Part shown: positions 53,549-61,917 of the stretch, piece after piece
How the letters are laid out: each line of letters begins with the position of its first letter
Position numbering within the stretch: position 1 is the stretch's first letter
NCBI GenBank assembly: GCA_910589045.1
Contig: CAJUSH010000002.1
Location: 5,064 to 69,063, forward strand
From: an uncultured Eubacterium sp.
GTDB taxonomy: Bacteria; Bacillota_A; Clostridia; Lachnospirales; Lachnospiraceae
Length of the DNA stretch: 64,000 bases
Direction: 5' to 3'
Made by a program: the position numbers and the translations under genes
Notes under the pieces: generated by a model
Databases searched by the model: none
What the model saw: only the letters and a program-made list of their open reading frames with translations
What the model was told of the DNA's origin: nothing

Positions 53549-55006
53549 CTATGCAAATATCTCCCGTCCCTCACGCTTCATCTGGCTGAGCTTGCGGATC
53601 ACCTCATCAATCGCAGCCATCAGCTTCTGGGACAGCTCCACCGCCTCATCATAGAGCGCGCGTCTGGAATCATAATCCTGCGACAGCCTGGAGAGAACGG
53701 TCTTGCCGATCGTGTGGAAAGACTCATGCAGGGAGCCGATCTTCTTCCACTCATTGACAACCTCGGTCTTCTGAATCGCAAGTGCATAATAGAAATGACC
53801 GAACATGCACTTCTTGGGATTCACCTGAATCGGGACCTCCTTCCCCTCATCCACGATCTCCTTTAATACCGTCAGCCAGTTCCGATGGGCTGTCTTTGCC
53901 TTTTCCAATATTTCAATAATCTCATCATTTTTCGGTGCACGCCGCCCCTGCTCCAGTCCCAGAAATACCTTTTCTACCACTGCGGACAGGTCGTCATCGA
54001 TCTTTGAGAGCTGCTTTGCATAGTCCACGCTTTTCGCCGCATCGTCACTCAGATTTGTCGTCATGTTTGCCATCTGCTCCGCGTCCGCGGTGGATGCGTC
54101 CATCGCCGTATTGATCTCGTGGATCGCCGTGCGGATCTCCTCAATGGACATGCTCATGCCGTGTACATTGTTCGCCATCTCGCTGAGCTGTTCGGCATTA
54201 TCCCGCACGCTGTCCGCCACACCGTTGATCATATCGCCCATGCGGTCGCCGGATGCCACGGATTTTTCAAGGCTCACCTTGCTCTCCTCCGTCGCCTTGT
54301 TCATCTGGCTCACAAACTGGCGCATATCCACCAGCTGCTCGTTTGTATCATCCGCGAGCTTGCGCACCTCGTCGGCAACGACCGCAAAGCCCTTGCCCAT
54401 TTCGCCGGCACGCGCCGCTTCGATGGATGCGTTGAGTGCGAGAAGGTTCGTCTGCCCCGCGATGGACTGCACCTTATCCACAATCTCGTCGACCTCGCCC
54501 ACGAGATGCATCAGATCCGCCATCTCCTTTGCCATAATGCGCATATCCTCGACCAGCTCATCCTTCAGCTTTCTGGCATCCTGTAAAAGCTGTTTGCTCT
54601 CCTCGGTTTTGCCTGCCAGCGACTTTGCCTCCACGCTCAGATCGTGAATCGTATCGAACGCCATTTTTGCATGGTCATCAACCACGTTCAGGCTCGCCGT
54701 CGTCTCCTCAATGATCGCAAGATTGGAATCGCTCACCTCCGAAAGCGTTGTCGCATACTTCATGAGCTGCTGGGAAATATGGTTCATACCTACATCAAAG
54801 GTGCTTAACGAGCTGGTCGTATTTATCAGCTGTCTGGAGGCATCCGATAAAACCACCTCATTTGAAACCAGTCGGTTCAGCTCCTTCTTTAAAGTCTGCT
54901 CGTTGACCCCTTCCGGCCAGCTGGGTGAAACGCCGGTAACAGCTGCCTCCGCCTCGCTGAGCGCACCCATAAGCGCCTGATTATTACTGTTCTTACGTTT
55001 TAACAT
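53549..55006 (-). CDS. Cytosolic methyl-accepting chemotaxis protein with CZB domain
   Basis: A 485-residue receptor without membrane helices. Residues 80-370 form the coiled-coil signalling domain with the hairpin tip QTNLLALNASIEAARAGEMG. The C-terminal part (about 385-470) is a CZB zinc-binding domain with His/Cys ligands in HRNW, KKCMFGHFYY and LHESFH. CZB domains sense zinc or hypochlorous acid in other bacteria. Start is taken at the ATG at 55006. It is 23 bases after the VOC gene; both may be in the kdgK operon. Confidence 0.9.
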   Translation of the reverse strand: MLKRKNSNNQALMGALSEAEAAVTGVSPSWPEGVNEQTLKKELNRLVSNEVVLSDASRQLINTTSSLSTFDVGMNHISQQLMKYATTLSEVSDSNLAIIEETTASLNVVDDHAKMAFDTIHDLSVEAKSLAGKTEESKQLLQDARKLKDELVEDMRIMAKEMADLMHLVGEVDEIVDKVQSIAGQTNLLALNASIEAARAGEMGKGFAVVADEVRKLADDTNEQLVDMRQFVSQMNKATEESKVSLEKSVASGDRMGDMINGVADSVRDNAEQLSEMANNVHGMSMSIEEIRTAIHEINTAMDASTADAEQMANMTTNLSDDAAKSVDYAKQLSKIDDDLSAVVEKVFLGLEQGRRAPKNDEIIEILEKAKTAHRNWLTVLKEIVDEGKEVPIQVNPKKCMFGHFYYALAIQKTEVVNEWKKIGSLHESFHTIGKTVLSRLSQDYDSRRALYDEAVELSQKLMAAIDEVIRKLSQMKREGREIFA

Positions 55007-55029
55007 ATCTTTCAAGTCCCCTTATCCTG

Positions 55030-55386
55030 TTATTTCTGCACCAGATGCACTGCGAAACCGCCGATTTCCTGCTCCAAATAGATCGCAATCAGCTTCTCTT
55101 CCTTGTACTTCGCAGAATCTGCGTTAAATTTCACACCTTTTTCCTCCAAATACGCCACAGCCGCCGCAACATCGGTAGTGCCGACAGCGATATGGCCCTT
55201 CTCCCCCAGATAAGGCTCCTTCATCGCCTCTACTGCCGTACCGGCAAAGACCGAGCTGTTTCCGGTCTTTTTCTGAAAGCCGAAAATGTCGTCAAAGCTC
55301 TGCGCTACTGCATCCGCCTCGCTCTCGTTTACGCAGTTGATTCCGATATGCCGAAGCTCAAATCCCAGTTCTTCTAAAGTTTTCAT
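55030..55386 (-). CDS. VOC/glyoxalase-like protein next to KDG kinase
   Basis: A 118-residue protein of the vicinal-oxygen-chelate fold (HIGINCVNESEADAVAQSF, GHIAVGTTDVAAAVAYLE, ending GGFAVHLVQK). The start at 55386 has GGAGG upstream. From memory, this sequence resembles the C-terminal VOC domain that follows some clostridial KDPG/KHG aldolases; here it stands alone beside the kinase that makes KDPG. The role may be metabolite sensing or an auxiliary step; the aldolase itself is not in the window. Confidence 0.75.
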   Translation of the reverse strand: MKTLEELGFELRHIGINCVNESEADAVAQSFDDIFGFQKKTGNSSVFAGTAVEAMKEPYLGEKGHIAVGTTDVAAAVAYLEEKGVKFNADSAKYKEEKLIAIYLEQEIGGFAVHLVQK

Positions 55387-55434
55387 ATAAAAATCCTCCT
55401 TTGTTTTGGCCGCCGAAAAACCGGCAGGTTTCAT

Positions 55435-56523
55435 TTAGCGTTTAATATCATAATTCATGTTCATCAGGTTGCGGATGGTGGATACGTCGTCGGTGATGTT
55501 TCCGTCGCCGCGGATCGTGTGCTTGATCACGCTGCTTGCCACCGCAAAATTGACAATATCCATCGGCCGGTAGTCGTTCATCATCGCATAGATGAGCCCG
55601 CTCGCAAACGCATCCCCACCGCCCACGCGGTCTAAAATGTTGAATGTAAAAAGCTTGCTCTCGAACGTATGCCCCTCGTACCACATAAATGCCTTCAGGC
55701 TGTTTTCGCTTCCGCTGTGCGTGTAGCGCACATGGCGCGCAATGCATTTCAGGTTTGGATACCGTCTGATAAATGCGCCGAAAATCTCATCCTGCTGCTC
55801 GTAGCTCGGCTGCAGCGGCACGCCGTCCTTCACGTCACCCTTGCCGTGGTCCTCCTCATCCCGCCAGAGATGGTACGGCTCGATCCCCATCAGCACATCT
55901 ATATAAGGAAGGCAAAGCGTGCAGAAATCACGCGCCTCCTCCCACGTCCACAGCTTACTGCGGAAATTCCCGTCAAAGCTGATGGTCATGCCTTTCTCCC
56001 GGGCAATCCGCAGGCTCTCCAAAATAAGTCTGCCGCAGCTTTTTGACAGGGCCGGTGTAATCCCGCTCAGATGCAGCCACGTGAAATCATCCAGAAGCCC
56101 GTTCAGATCAAGGGTACCAAAATCATACTCCGCCATAGCGGAATGCTTTCTGTCGTAGGTCACCTTGCTCGCACGGATGCCGTAGCCCGTCTCGAGATAA
56201 TAGCTGCCCAGACGGTGGGTAGGCGTCTGCTCCGGTGTCGTCAAAATGACCGGTGTACAGTGGACATCGTTACTGCGCAGCATACGGATCGCACTCTTTC
56301 CAAGGCTGTTGTTCGGTACAACCGTAAAAAAGGTGCTGTCTATGCCGAGGTTCGCCAGCGCCAGCGCGATATTGGCCTCACTTCCTCCGTAACTGGCCTC
56401 AAAGCTTGTCGCCACGCGGATCTTCTCATAATTCGGCGGTGTCAGCCGCAGCATGATCTCACCGATCGTGATAAACTTATGTATCCCGTGGTTTTCAGCT
56501 AAAAGCGGATTTCTATGTTCCAT
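55435..56523 (-). CDS. kdgK: 2-keto-3-deoxygluconate kinase-like (PfkB family)
   Basis: A 362-residue PfkB sugar kinase. The catalytic motif DRVGGGDAFASGLIYAMM holds the base Asp, and GEIMLRLTPPNYEKI with YGGSEANIALALANLG is the KDG-kinase-type N-terminus. It most likely makes KDPG from 2-keto-3-deoxygluconate (uronate or Entner-Doudoroff-type degradation); another sugar acid is possible. The start at 56523 follows GGAGG. Promoter with -35 TTGCAA and -10 TAAAAT lies just upstream. Confidence 0.85.
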   Translation of the reverse strand: MEHRNPLLAENHGIHKFITIGEIMLRLTPPNYEKIRVATSFEASYGGSEANIALALANLGIDSTFFTVVPNNSLGKSAIRMLRSNDVHCTPVILTTPEQTPTHRLGSYYLETGYGIRASKVTYDRKHSAMAEYDFGTLDLNGLLDDFTWLHLSGITPALSKSCGRLILESLRIAREKGMTISFDGNFRSKLWTWEEARDFCTLCLPYIDVLMGIEPYHLWRDEEDHGKGDVKDGVPLQPSYEQQDEIFGAFIRRYPNLKCIARHVRYTHSGSENSLKAFMWYEGHTFESKLFTFNILDRVGGGDAFASGLIYAMMNDYRPMDIVNFAVASSVIKHTIRGDGNITDDVSTIRNLMNMNYDIKR

Positions 56524-56559
56524 CAAACACCTCCGATATATGTTATCATAGATAAAGTT

Positions 56560-56588
56560 ATTTTAATACATTCAATGTCCGGTTGCAA
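56560..56588 (-). promoter_or_regulatory. Promoter of the kdgK operon
   Basis: Minus-strand -35 TTGCAA (56583-56588), 17-base spacer, -10 TAAAAT (56560-56565); the start site would be near 56553. Confidence 0.68.
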
Positions 56589-56650
56589 GAGAAAGAAATA
56601 CGATTTTTCGGTTTTATACATTCCAGGCTGAGTTTGAATCATTTTTTCCC

Positions 56651-56692
56651 GCAGCCCCGCAGCAAATGCGTGGCTCGTGTATGAAAAGTAAC
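56651..56692 (+). repeat. Degenerate copy of the dispersed element
   Basis: Contains GCAGCAAATGCG and ends TGAAAAGTAAC, matching the right half of element A (GCAGTAAATGCG ... CGTGAAAAGTAAC). Confidence 0.4.
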
Positions 56693-56824
56693 TCCAAATT
56701 TTCCGGCTTTTGTTCCATAGCGAATGCTGTCTGAAAAAGGAACCTGCTTGCAGGATTTCCTGCATGATAAAGACGCAATGCAGAATAATCCGCACTGCGC
56801 CCCTGAAACGGCTCCCTGTCTTTT

Positions 56825-57520
56825 TTATTTGTTCCTCCATGGCCGTTTGTTCCCTGTCCAGCCCTTATCCCGCCAGTAATCCGCGTCCGCCCGGTTCCAG
56901 CCATGCCTGTGCACCAGACGCATCACGGAGAAAAACGCTCTCGTCTTTGGACCCGGCCGGACATGGCCCTGCTTCTTTTCGATGCGCCGTGCCAGCCTGT
57001 CAATCCCCCGTTCTATGCACCGCTTCTTTTTCCCGCTGACCCGCTTCCAGGATGTCTCCCTCACGGCAGTACCGTATTGGTAGATTTTTCCCACACCCCA
57101 GAAAAACATGCTGTCCGCCATGTCCCGGTTTGCGCTTTTCATCCCTGCGCCCGCGGCTGTGCTGATGCAGACAGCCTGCTTGGAAAACATCCGCGCCTCG
57201 GGACGGTGCACCATCCAGCGCCAGCCGTAGTGATCGAGAAAGGCTTTCATAGCGCCTGTCACATGGTATACATAAGTGGGGCTTGCCAGTATGATCACAT
57301 CTGCCGCATCCATCGCCCTTGTGATGGGGGATAGCTTTTCATAATGGGGACATTTGGTCTCGTCCTGTGCAAAGCATGCCGTACACCCGATGCAAAACTC
57401 CCCAAAATCCTTCGGCAGAAAAAACTCCTTCACATCACCCCGCAGCTTATTTGCCAGCAAACGCGCCACATGACAGGTCGAGCCGCTGTGACTCTGCCCG
57501 TGAATGATCGTAATGTTCAA
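56825..57520 (-). CDS. Flavodoxin-like NAD(P)H-dependent oxidoreductase
   Basis: A 231-residue FMN-binding protein. Residues 1-110 form the flavodoxin-like core: IIHGQSHSGSTCHVARLL (phosphate-binding loop), GCTACFAQDETKCPHYE, and SPTYVYHVTGAMKAFLDHYGW. The start is the TTG at 57520 because GGAGGGGG lies eight bases upstream and the frame begins at the family's first strand; the longer frame reaching upstream has no ribosome site. Substrate unknown (quinone, azo or nitro compound). The tail after residue 190 is strongly basic. Confidence 0.82.
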   Translation of the reverse strand: MNITIIHGQSHSGSTCHVARLLANKLRGDVKEFFLPKDFGEFCIGCTACFAQDETKCPHYEKLSPITRAMDAADVIILASPTYVYHVTGAMKAFLDHYGWRWMVHRPEARMFSKQAVCISTAAGAGMKSANRDMADSMFFWGVGKIYQYGTAVRETSWKRVSGKKKRCIERGIDRLARRIEKKQGHVRPGPKTRAFFSVMRLVHRHGWNRADADYWRDKGWTGNKRPWRNK

Positions 57521-57540
57521 AGCAATCCCCCTCCCGGCTC

Positions 57541-57993
57541 CTAGGAAGCCTGTTTCCTCTTCCACAAAAACAATTCCTCCAGCGCGCACCATTTGTCCGC
57601 GATACATACGATGACTGCCTCACGGCACCTGGGTATGTGCGTAATGCACAAGGGCCACATATGGCTGTAAATAATATTTTTCTCCTTCCTGCTCAGGGAA
57701 AACTCCTTCTGTGCGTTGTCCAGAGCCGTCTCGGGATGCTTTCGGCTGTGCTCCCAGCCCGTAATGTCCGCAGTCGTAGCTTCATACAAATAAAAGTCGT
57801 GCAGCATCGCGCCCCGGATCAAAGCCTCCATATCCGCCCGGATGCCTGCATGCCGCAGAATCCAAATGCTCTTTAGCGTAACATGGCGGCAATGGGTATA
57901 CGTGTTCGTGTGCTTGTGGTGTCTGTATTTTTTCATGTGCTTTACCTTCGGATGTTCCATCAAAAAGCAAAGCGTATCATATGCATGTTCCAA
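57541..57993 (-). CDS. HD-domain phosphohydrolase-like protein
   Basis: A 150-residue protein with the HD signature: HCRHV, GAMLHDFYLYE (the HD pair), SHMWPLC and a final VCIADKWCA. Family members hydrolyse phosphate esters or nucleotides. I chose the TTG at 57993 (GGAAGG eight bases upstream); the longer frame begins on top of a TATAAT-like -10 near 58027 and is unlikely. It precedes the flavodoxin gene by 20 bases, so the two probably form an operon. Confidence 0.8.
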   Translation of the reverse strand: MEHAYDTLCFLMEHPKVKHMKKYRHHKHTNTYTHCRHVTLKSIWILRHAGIRADMEALIRGAMLHDFYLYEATTADITGWEHSRKHPETALDNAQKEFSLSRKEKNIIYSHMWPLCITHIPRCREAVIVCIADKWCALEELFLWKRKQAS

Positions 57994-57998
57994 TTGCT

Positions 57999-58289
57999 TT
58001 ACCTTCCTTCCCGTTTTCTGCCTTCTATTATAATACAATTACCGGAAGAAAGTACAGCAAAACCTTTATTTTCCATGTTAAAATGTAACAGTTCAGCCTT
58101 CGGCCTTTGCGGCGGCATCGAATGCCACGCGCGAAGGTAGGTGTCGTTCACGCTCTCCTCGCTGTCCTCCCGGTCAAACAGAATATTGTACGCAATTTTC
58201 AGCAGATAGGCTCCGTATTTCTGCTTTGTCTGCCCGATTGCCTCCTCGTCCCGCTGCCAGTAGCGATCCATAATGTCCTCGTCCAGCAT
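57999..58289 (-). pseudogene. Truncated ECF sigma factor (N-terminal region only)
   Basis: The frame starts like a sigma-70 ECF protein: MDRYWQRDEEAIGQTKQKYG, then YNILFDREDSEESVNDTYLRAW and SMPPQRP, i.e. region 2 with the acidic -10-binding helix. After SMPPQRP (base 58101) the family sequence stops and 33 unrelated residues run to a stop; region 4 is missing. The break falls on a short dispersed repeat (58085-58104). It is therefore a gene remnant; a short functional product is unlikely. Confidence 0.8.
58085..58104. repeat. Short dispersed repeat at the sigma factor break
   Basis: GTAACAGTTCAGCCTTCGGC, nearly the same as 15153-15172 (GTAACGATTCAGCCTTCGGC). Confidence 0.5.
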
Positions 58290-58424
58290 CACATCCCCCT
58301 TTCTCCTCGGCCTTCAGCCGCCGTTCGAACCGACCATCTGCCATCCCTGCGGCCAATTCCCTCTTCTCTTATCTATAATACCCGTAAAAAAACAGCATCG
58401 GTTGCGTCCATGCAGCAATTTTTG

Positions 58425-58453
58425 TTGACCTTTCTCCCGACTTATGATATAAA
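58425..58453 (+). promoter_or_regulatory. Promoter of the second MATE gene
   Basis: -35 TTGACC (58425-58430), 17-base spacer, -10 TATAAA (58448-58453). It precedes the gene by about 155 bases, leaving a leader of roughly 150 bases. Confidence 0.75.
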
Positions 58454-58506
58454 CATATTATAAAACCTTTACAGGAGTGGATTTTTTCAAGAGAGATCTT
58501 TTTTTC

Positions 58507-58542
58507 GCCACGCAGCTATGTGTCATAGCCGCGTGGCTTTTT
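58507..58542 (+). terminator. Terminator-like hairpin in the MATE leader
   Basis: GCCACGC (58507-58513) pairs with GCGTGGC (58531-58537), with an inner CTATG/CATAG stem, followed by five Ts. It lies between the promoter and the start codon, so most transcripts would stop unless read-through is induced. A frame beginning at GTG 58477 could be a leader, but its ribosome site is unconvincing. Confidence 0.75.
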
Positions 58543-58610
58543 CTGTGCATGACAGCTAACGTGCACGCGCCTCTCCGGTTTTATGATTTTCAGAAAGGTG
58601 GATTATACAA

Positions 58611-59987
58611 ATGGAACAAACATTTATGAAAGAAAAGAATATTCTTCCCCTCGTGCTGTCCATGTCACTGCCGATGGTCATCTCCATGGCAGTCAACGCG
58701 CTTTACAACATCATTGACAGCTACTTTGTGGCAAAAGTGAGCGAAAATGCCATGACTGCCCTGGCCCTCGTTTTTCCGGTCCAAAACCTGATCAACGCCA
58801 TCGCCATCGGCTTCGGCGTCGGAATCAACGCGGGCATCTCCTTTTTTCTGGGCGCAGGTGACGGGGAACGCGCAGACAAGACAGCCACACTTGGAACACT
58901 GTTTTCCTTTCTGCACGGCATATTTCTGGCGGTGATATGCATACTCGCCATGCCGTTGTTTTTAAAAAGCTTTTCCTCGGACCCGGAGATGACCGCGCTG
59001 GCACTGACCTATTCCAACCGGGCGTTTCTGTTCGCCCCCATCATCGGCGTAGGTCTTGCCTTTGAAAAAATTTTCCAGGCGATGGGGAAAATGAAGGCTA
59101 CCATGTTCTGCATGATGTGCGGCTGCATCACAAACATTGTGCTCGACCCCCTTATGATCTTCGGCATCGGGATCTTCCCGAAAATGGGTATAGCGGGCGC
59201 CGCCTATGCCACGGGCATCGGACAGTGCGTCACCTTAACGGCCTACCTGATCTTTTATGCGTGCGGCAAAAATCCGGTCACGCTCCGCAGGACCTGCCTG
59301 CACCCCGATTCGGAAATACTGAAAAAAATATATCCCGTCGGCATCTCCGCCACCTTAAACATGGCGCTGCCCTCGTTTTTGATCTCCGCCCTGAACGGCC
59401 TTCTGGCAGATTTTTCGCAGAAATACGTACTCGTGCTGGGCGTGTATTACAAGCTGCAGACCTTCATCTACCTCACCGCAAACGGCATTATCCAGGGCAT
59501 CCGCCCGCTGGTGGGCTACAACTTCGGAGCAGGCGAGCACGCCCGCGTCAAAAAAATATACCGGACGTCCCTGACCATGAACATCGGCATCATGCTCGTG
59601 GGGACACTGCTGTCGTGGACGATCCCGGCAGGCCTGATCGGACTGTTTACGGAGAGTGCCGAAACGATCGCCATCGGTGTCCGGGCACTGCACATCATCA
59701 GCCTTGGCTTTGGGGTGTCCGCCGTCTCCATCACCTGCTCCGGCGTGCTCGAGGGGCTCGGGAAGGGCTATCCCTCCCTGTACATCTCCCTGGCGCGCTA
59801 CATCGTCGTCATCCTTCCGACCGCATTTTTGTTCAGCCGGATTTCCGGTGCGGACGGTGTGTGGTTCGCCTTCTGTTTTACGGAGCTTGTAGCCGCCGGT
59901 TTCTCCGCGCTGCTCTACAAAAAAGAAACCCGGCCGGATACCTCCGGCAGCGCACGGGCCGGTGCACCCCAGGGTACGGCATCCTAA
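58611..59987 (+). CDS. MATE family efflux transporter, attenuated leader
   Basis: A 458-residue, 12-helix MATE pump of the MepA/DinF-related branch. The N-terminal MEQTFMKEKNILPLVLSMSLPMVISM and NALYNIIDSYFVAKV are conserved first-helix sequences; YNFGAGEHARVKKIYR is the second-half counterpart. It extrudes cationic compounds with a Na+ or H+ gradient. The long leader with an intrinsic terminator suggests induction by the compound or by ribosome stalling. A strong terminator follows the gene. Confidence 0.92.
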   Translation: MEQTFMKEKNILPLVLSMSLPMVISMAVNALYNIIDSYFVAKVSENAMTALALVFPVQNLINAIAIGFGVGINAGISFFLGAGDGERADKTATLGTLFSFLHGIFLAVICILAMPLFLKSFSSDPEMTALALTYSNRAFLFAPIIGVGLAFEKIFQAMGKMKATMFCMMCGCITNIVLDPLMIFGIGIFPKMGIAGAAYATGIGQCVTLTAYLIFYACGKNPVTLRRTCLHPDSEILKKIYPVGISATLNMALPSFLISALNGLLADFSQKYVLVLGVYYKLQTFIYLTANGIIQGIRPLVGYNFGAGEHARVKKIYRTSLTMNIGIMLVGTLLSWTIPAGLIGLFTESAETIAIGVRALHIISLGFGVSAVSITCSGVLEGLGKGYPSLYISLARYIVVILPTAFLFSRISGADGVWFAFCFTELVAAGFSALLYKKETRPDTSGSARAGAPQGTAS

Positions 59988-59998
59988 ACACGGCAAAA

Positions 59999-60041
59999 CG
60001 CGGGCAGAGATCAGCACTTCGATCTCTGTCCGCGTATTTTT
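59999..60041 (+). terminator. Terminator of the second MATE gene
   Basis: 14-base stem CGCGGGCAGAGATC (59999-60012) / GATCTCTGTCCGCG (60021-60034) with a G-T pair, then TATTTTT. Confidence 0.9.
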
Positions 60042-60083
60042 GGTCCCTCTTCCCCGCGGCACCTGCAGGCACTTACGCGCCCG

Positions 60084-61259
60084 TCATCTTGCCATCCGGT
60101 AAATTTCGTACATATCCTCCTCGTAGAGCACCTTTGCGGAGCCTTTCTTTCCGCCCGCCGCCGCGCTGCACATCTGCGCCATTTTCCGCAGCTGCTCATC
60201 CGTCGGCTCAATGCCAAGCTCCTTCATGCTCACAGGCATGTGAATGCTCCGGAAAAATGCTTCCAGCGCCTCAATCCCCTTCAGCGCAAGCGTTTCCTCA
60301 CACTCCTCCGCGATACCCATCACTTCCCGGGCAAAGCGCGCAAATCGGGGCAGGCAGTCCCTGTACACATACCGCGCCCAGCTTCCCCATACCGCGGCAA
60401 GCCCTGCTCCGTGGGCCACGTCAAACATACCGCCCATCTCATGCTCCAGGCCATGGGTCGCAAAATCACCGCCATCGTTTCCGCAGCCCGTGAGCCCGTT
60501 GTGGGAAAGGCTTCCCGCCCACATCACCTCTGCCCGCGCATCATAGTTTTGGGGATCGTCCCGGAGAATGAGCGCCTGCTTTATGACTGTGCGCATCAGC
60601 GCCTCCGCCATTGTATCCGTCAGCTCCATATTCCCGCCGTTTGTAAAATAACGCTCCATCGTGTGCATCAAAATATCCGTACATCCACATGCGGTCTGAT
60701 AATCGGGAAGCGTCATGGTAAGCTCCGGGTTCATAATGGCAAACTTCGGACGGCAAAAATCGCTGTTGTAGCCCCGCTTCACCATGCCCTCATCCTTTGT
60801 GATGACGGAGCTTGAACTCATCTCGCTGCCGCTGGCCGCGATGGTTAAAACGACCCCGACGGGAAGCGCACCCTCTGCCTGCCTGGTGTGCTCGTAAAAA
60901 TCCCACACATCCCCCTCATCTACGACACCGTATGCGATAGCCTTTGCGGAATCAATGGCACTGCCCCCGCCAACCGCAAGGACAAAATCTACCTGTTCCC
61001 GCTTTGCCAGCGCAATCCCCTCATACACGAGGGAAAGCCTGGGATTGGGAACTGCCCCGCCAAGCTCCACGAACGCGATCTGCTCTACCTGCAGGGATTC
61101 CCGGATGCGCGCCAGCAGACCCGAGCGGAGAACACTGCCCCCGCCATAATGGATCAGAACCTTTGTCCCTCCGCACGCCCTGACCTGCTTTCCGGTTTCT
61201 CCCTCCGTTCCCTTTCCGAAAATAACCTTTGTCGGTGTGAAATACTGAAAATTATACAT
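60084..61259 (-). CDS. Iron-containing alcohol dehydrogenase (butanol type)
   Basis: A 391-residue group III alcohol dehydrogenase. The NAD motif VGGGSAIDSAKA, the metal-binding Asp in TDILMHTMERYF and the His ligands in HGLEHEMGGMFDVAHGAGLA are intact. The start MYNFQYFTPTKVIFGKG is typical of YqhD/BdhA-like enzymes that reduce aldehydes to alcohols with NAD(P)H. Exact substrate unknown. It follows the GNAT gene by 11 bases and they form one operon. Confidence 0.92.
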   Translation of the reverse strand: MYNFQYFTPTKVIFGKGTEGETGKQVRACGGTKVLIHYGGGSVLRSGLLARIRESLQVEQIAFVELGGAVPNPRLSLVYEGIALAKREQVDFVLAVGGGSAIDSAKAIAYGVVDEGDVWDFYEHTRQAEGALPVGVVLTIAASGSEMSSSSVITKDEGMVKRGYNSDFCRPKFAIMNPELTMTLPDYQTACGCTDILMHTMERYFTNGGNMELTDTMAEALMRTVIKQALILRDDPQNYDARAEVMWAGSLSHNGLTGCGNDGGDFATHGLEHEMGGMFDVAHGAGLAAVWGSWARYVYRDCLPRFARFAREVMGIAEECEETLALKGIEALEAFFRSIHMPVSMKELGIEPTDEQLRKMAQMCSAAAGGKKGSAKVLYEEDMYEIYRMAR

Positions 61260-61270
61260 ATTTTTCCTCC

Positions 61271-61801
61271 TTATATCTGACTGCCATCCGTCAGCGAAAA
61301 TACCATCTCATACCACTGCTCGCCGCCCCAGATGGACGCCGATATGCCCTGGCTGCAAAAACCCATTTTTTCGTACATGCCGATCTTTTCCTCATGGCAC
61401 GTCAAAACCAGTCGCTTACGACCCCTTTCACGCTCCCTTTGTGCATAGCGTGAAACAAGCGCCCGCGCCAGTCCCTGCCCACGGTACTCCGGACGCACGT
61501 CCAGACCAACCAGCATAACCGATGCACCCTCCGGCTCATGCAGCGATGCATCGGTAAAAAATTCATCCCGAAATACGGTCTCATCGGTAGCAATCCCGTT
61601 GAAAAAGCCGGCAATCGTCCCGCTCTCCCGGTCAACCGCCACAAAAAACAGCTCCGGTGCCCTTGCAATCCGCTCCTTCATATGCGTTTCCGAGCACGCT
61701 TCGTTCGGCGGAAAGCAAATCTGCTCGATCAAAACCGCCTCTTCCATTTCCTCCGGCCGTATCTCCCGAAACTCAAAGCACTTCTGTTTTTCATTGTCCA
61801 T
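61271..61801 (-). CDS. GNAT N-acetyltransferase
   Basis: A 176-residue acetyltransferase. EFREIRPEEMEEAVLIEQICFPPNEACS at the start resembles AANAT-like enzymes, and the acetyl-CoA loop is VRPEYRGQGLARALV. The C-terminal strand YEKMGFCSQG is conserved. Substrate unknown. It is the first gene of the pair with the alcohol dehydrogenase, 11 bases apart. Confidence 0.88.
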   Translation of the reverse strand: MDNEKQKCFEFREIRPEEMEEAVLIEQICFPPNEACSETHMKERIARAPELFFVAVDRESGTIAGFFNGIATDETVFRDEFFTDASLHEPEGASVMLVGLDVRPEYRGQGLARALVSRYAQRERERGRKRLVLTCHEEKIGMYEKMGFCSQGISASIWGGEQWYEMVFSLTDGSQI

Positions 61802-61917
61802 CTCTCCAATCCTTTCCCTTTTCCGTTAAGCCAACCATCCCGCACGCAGCCTCTTGCTCTTTTCCGGGAATCCGGCATGATGCATCCATTGCGCCGCAAA
61901 AGCCGGCAGCTCCCTGT

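Larger units (their letters stand above)
56524..56824. other. 301-base gap upstream of kdgK
   Basis: Holds the kdgK promoter (56560-56588) and a degenerate repeat copy at 56651-56692. Nothing else was recognised. Confidence 0.6.

Noticed and set aside
58477..58630. 50-codon leader peptide upstream of the second MATE gene
   Set aside because: The frame can be read from GTG 58477 but AGGAG touches the start codon directly and the frame overlaps the gene itself; kept only as a remark.
59117..60493. Open 458-codon plus-strand frame overlapping the second MATE gene
   Set aside because: It runs through the MATE gene and alcohol dehydrogenase antisense, is Arg/His/Pro-rich, has no ribosome site and no family features.
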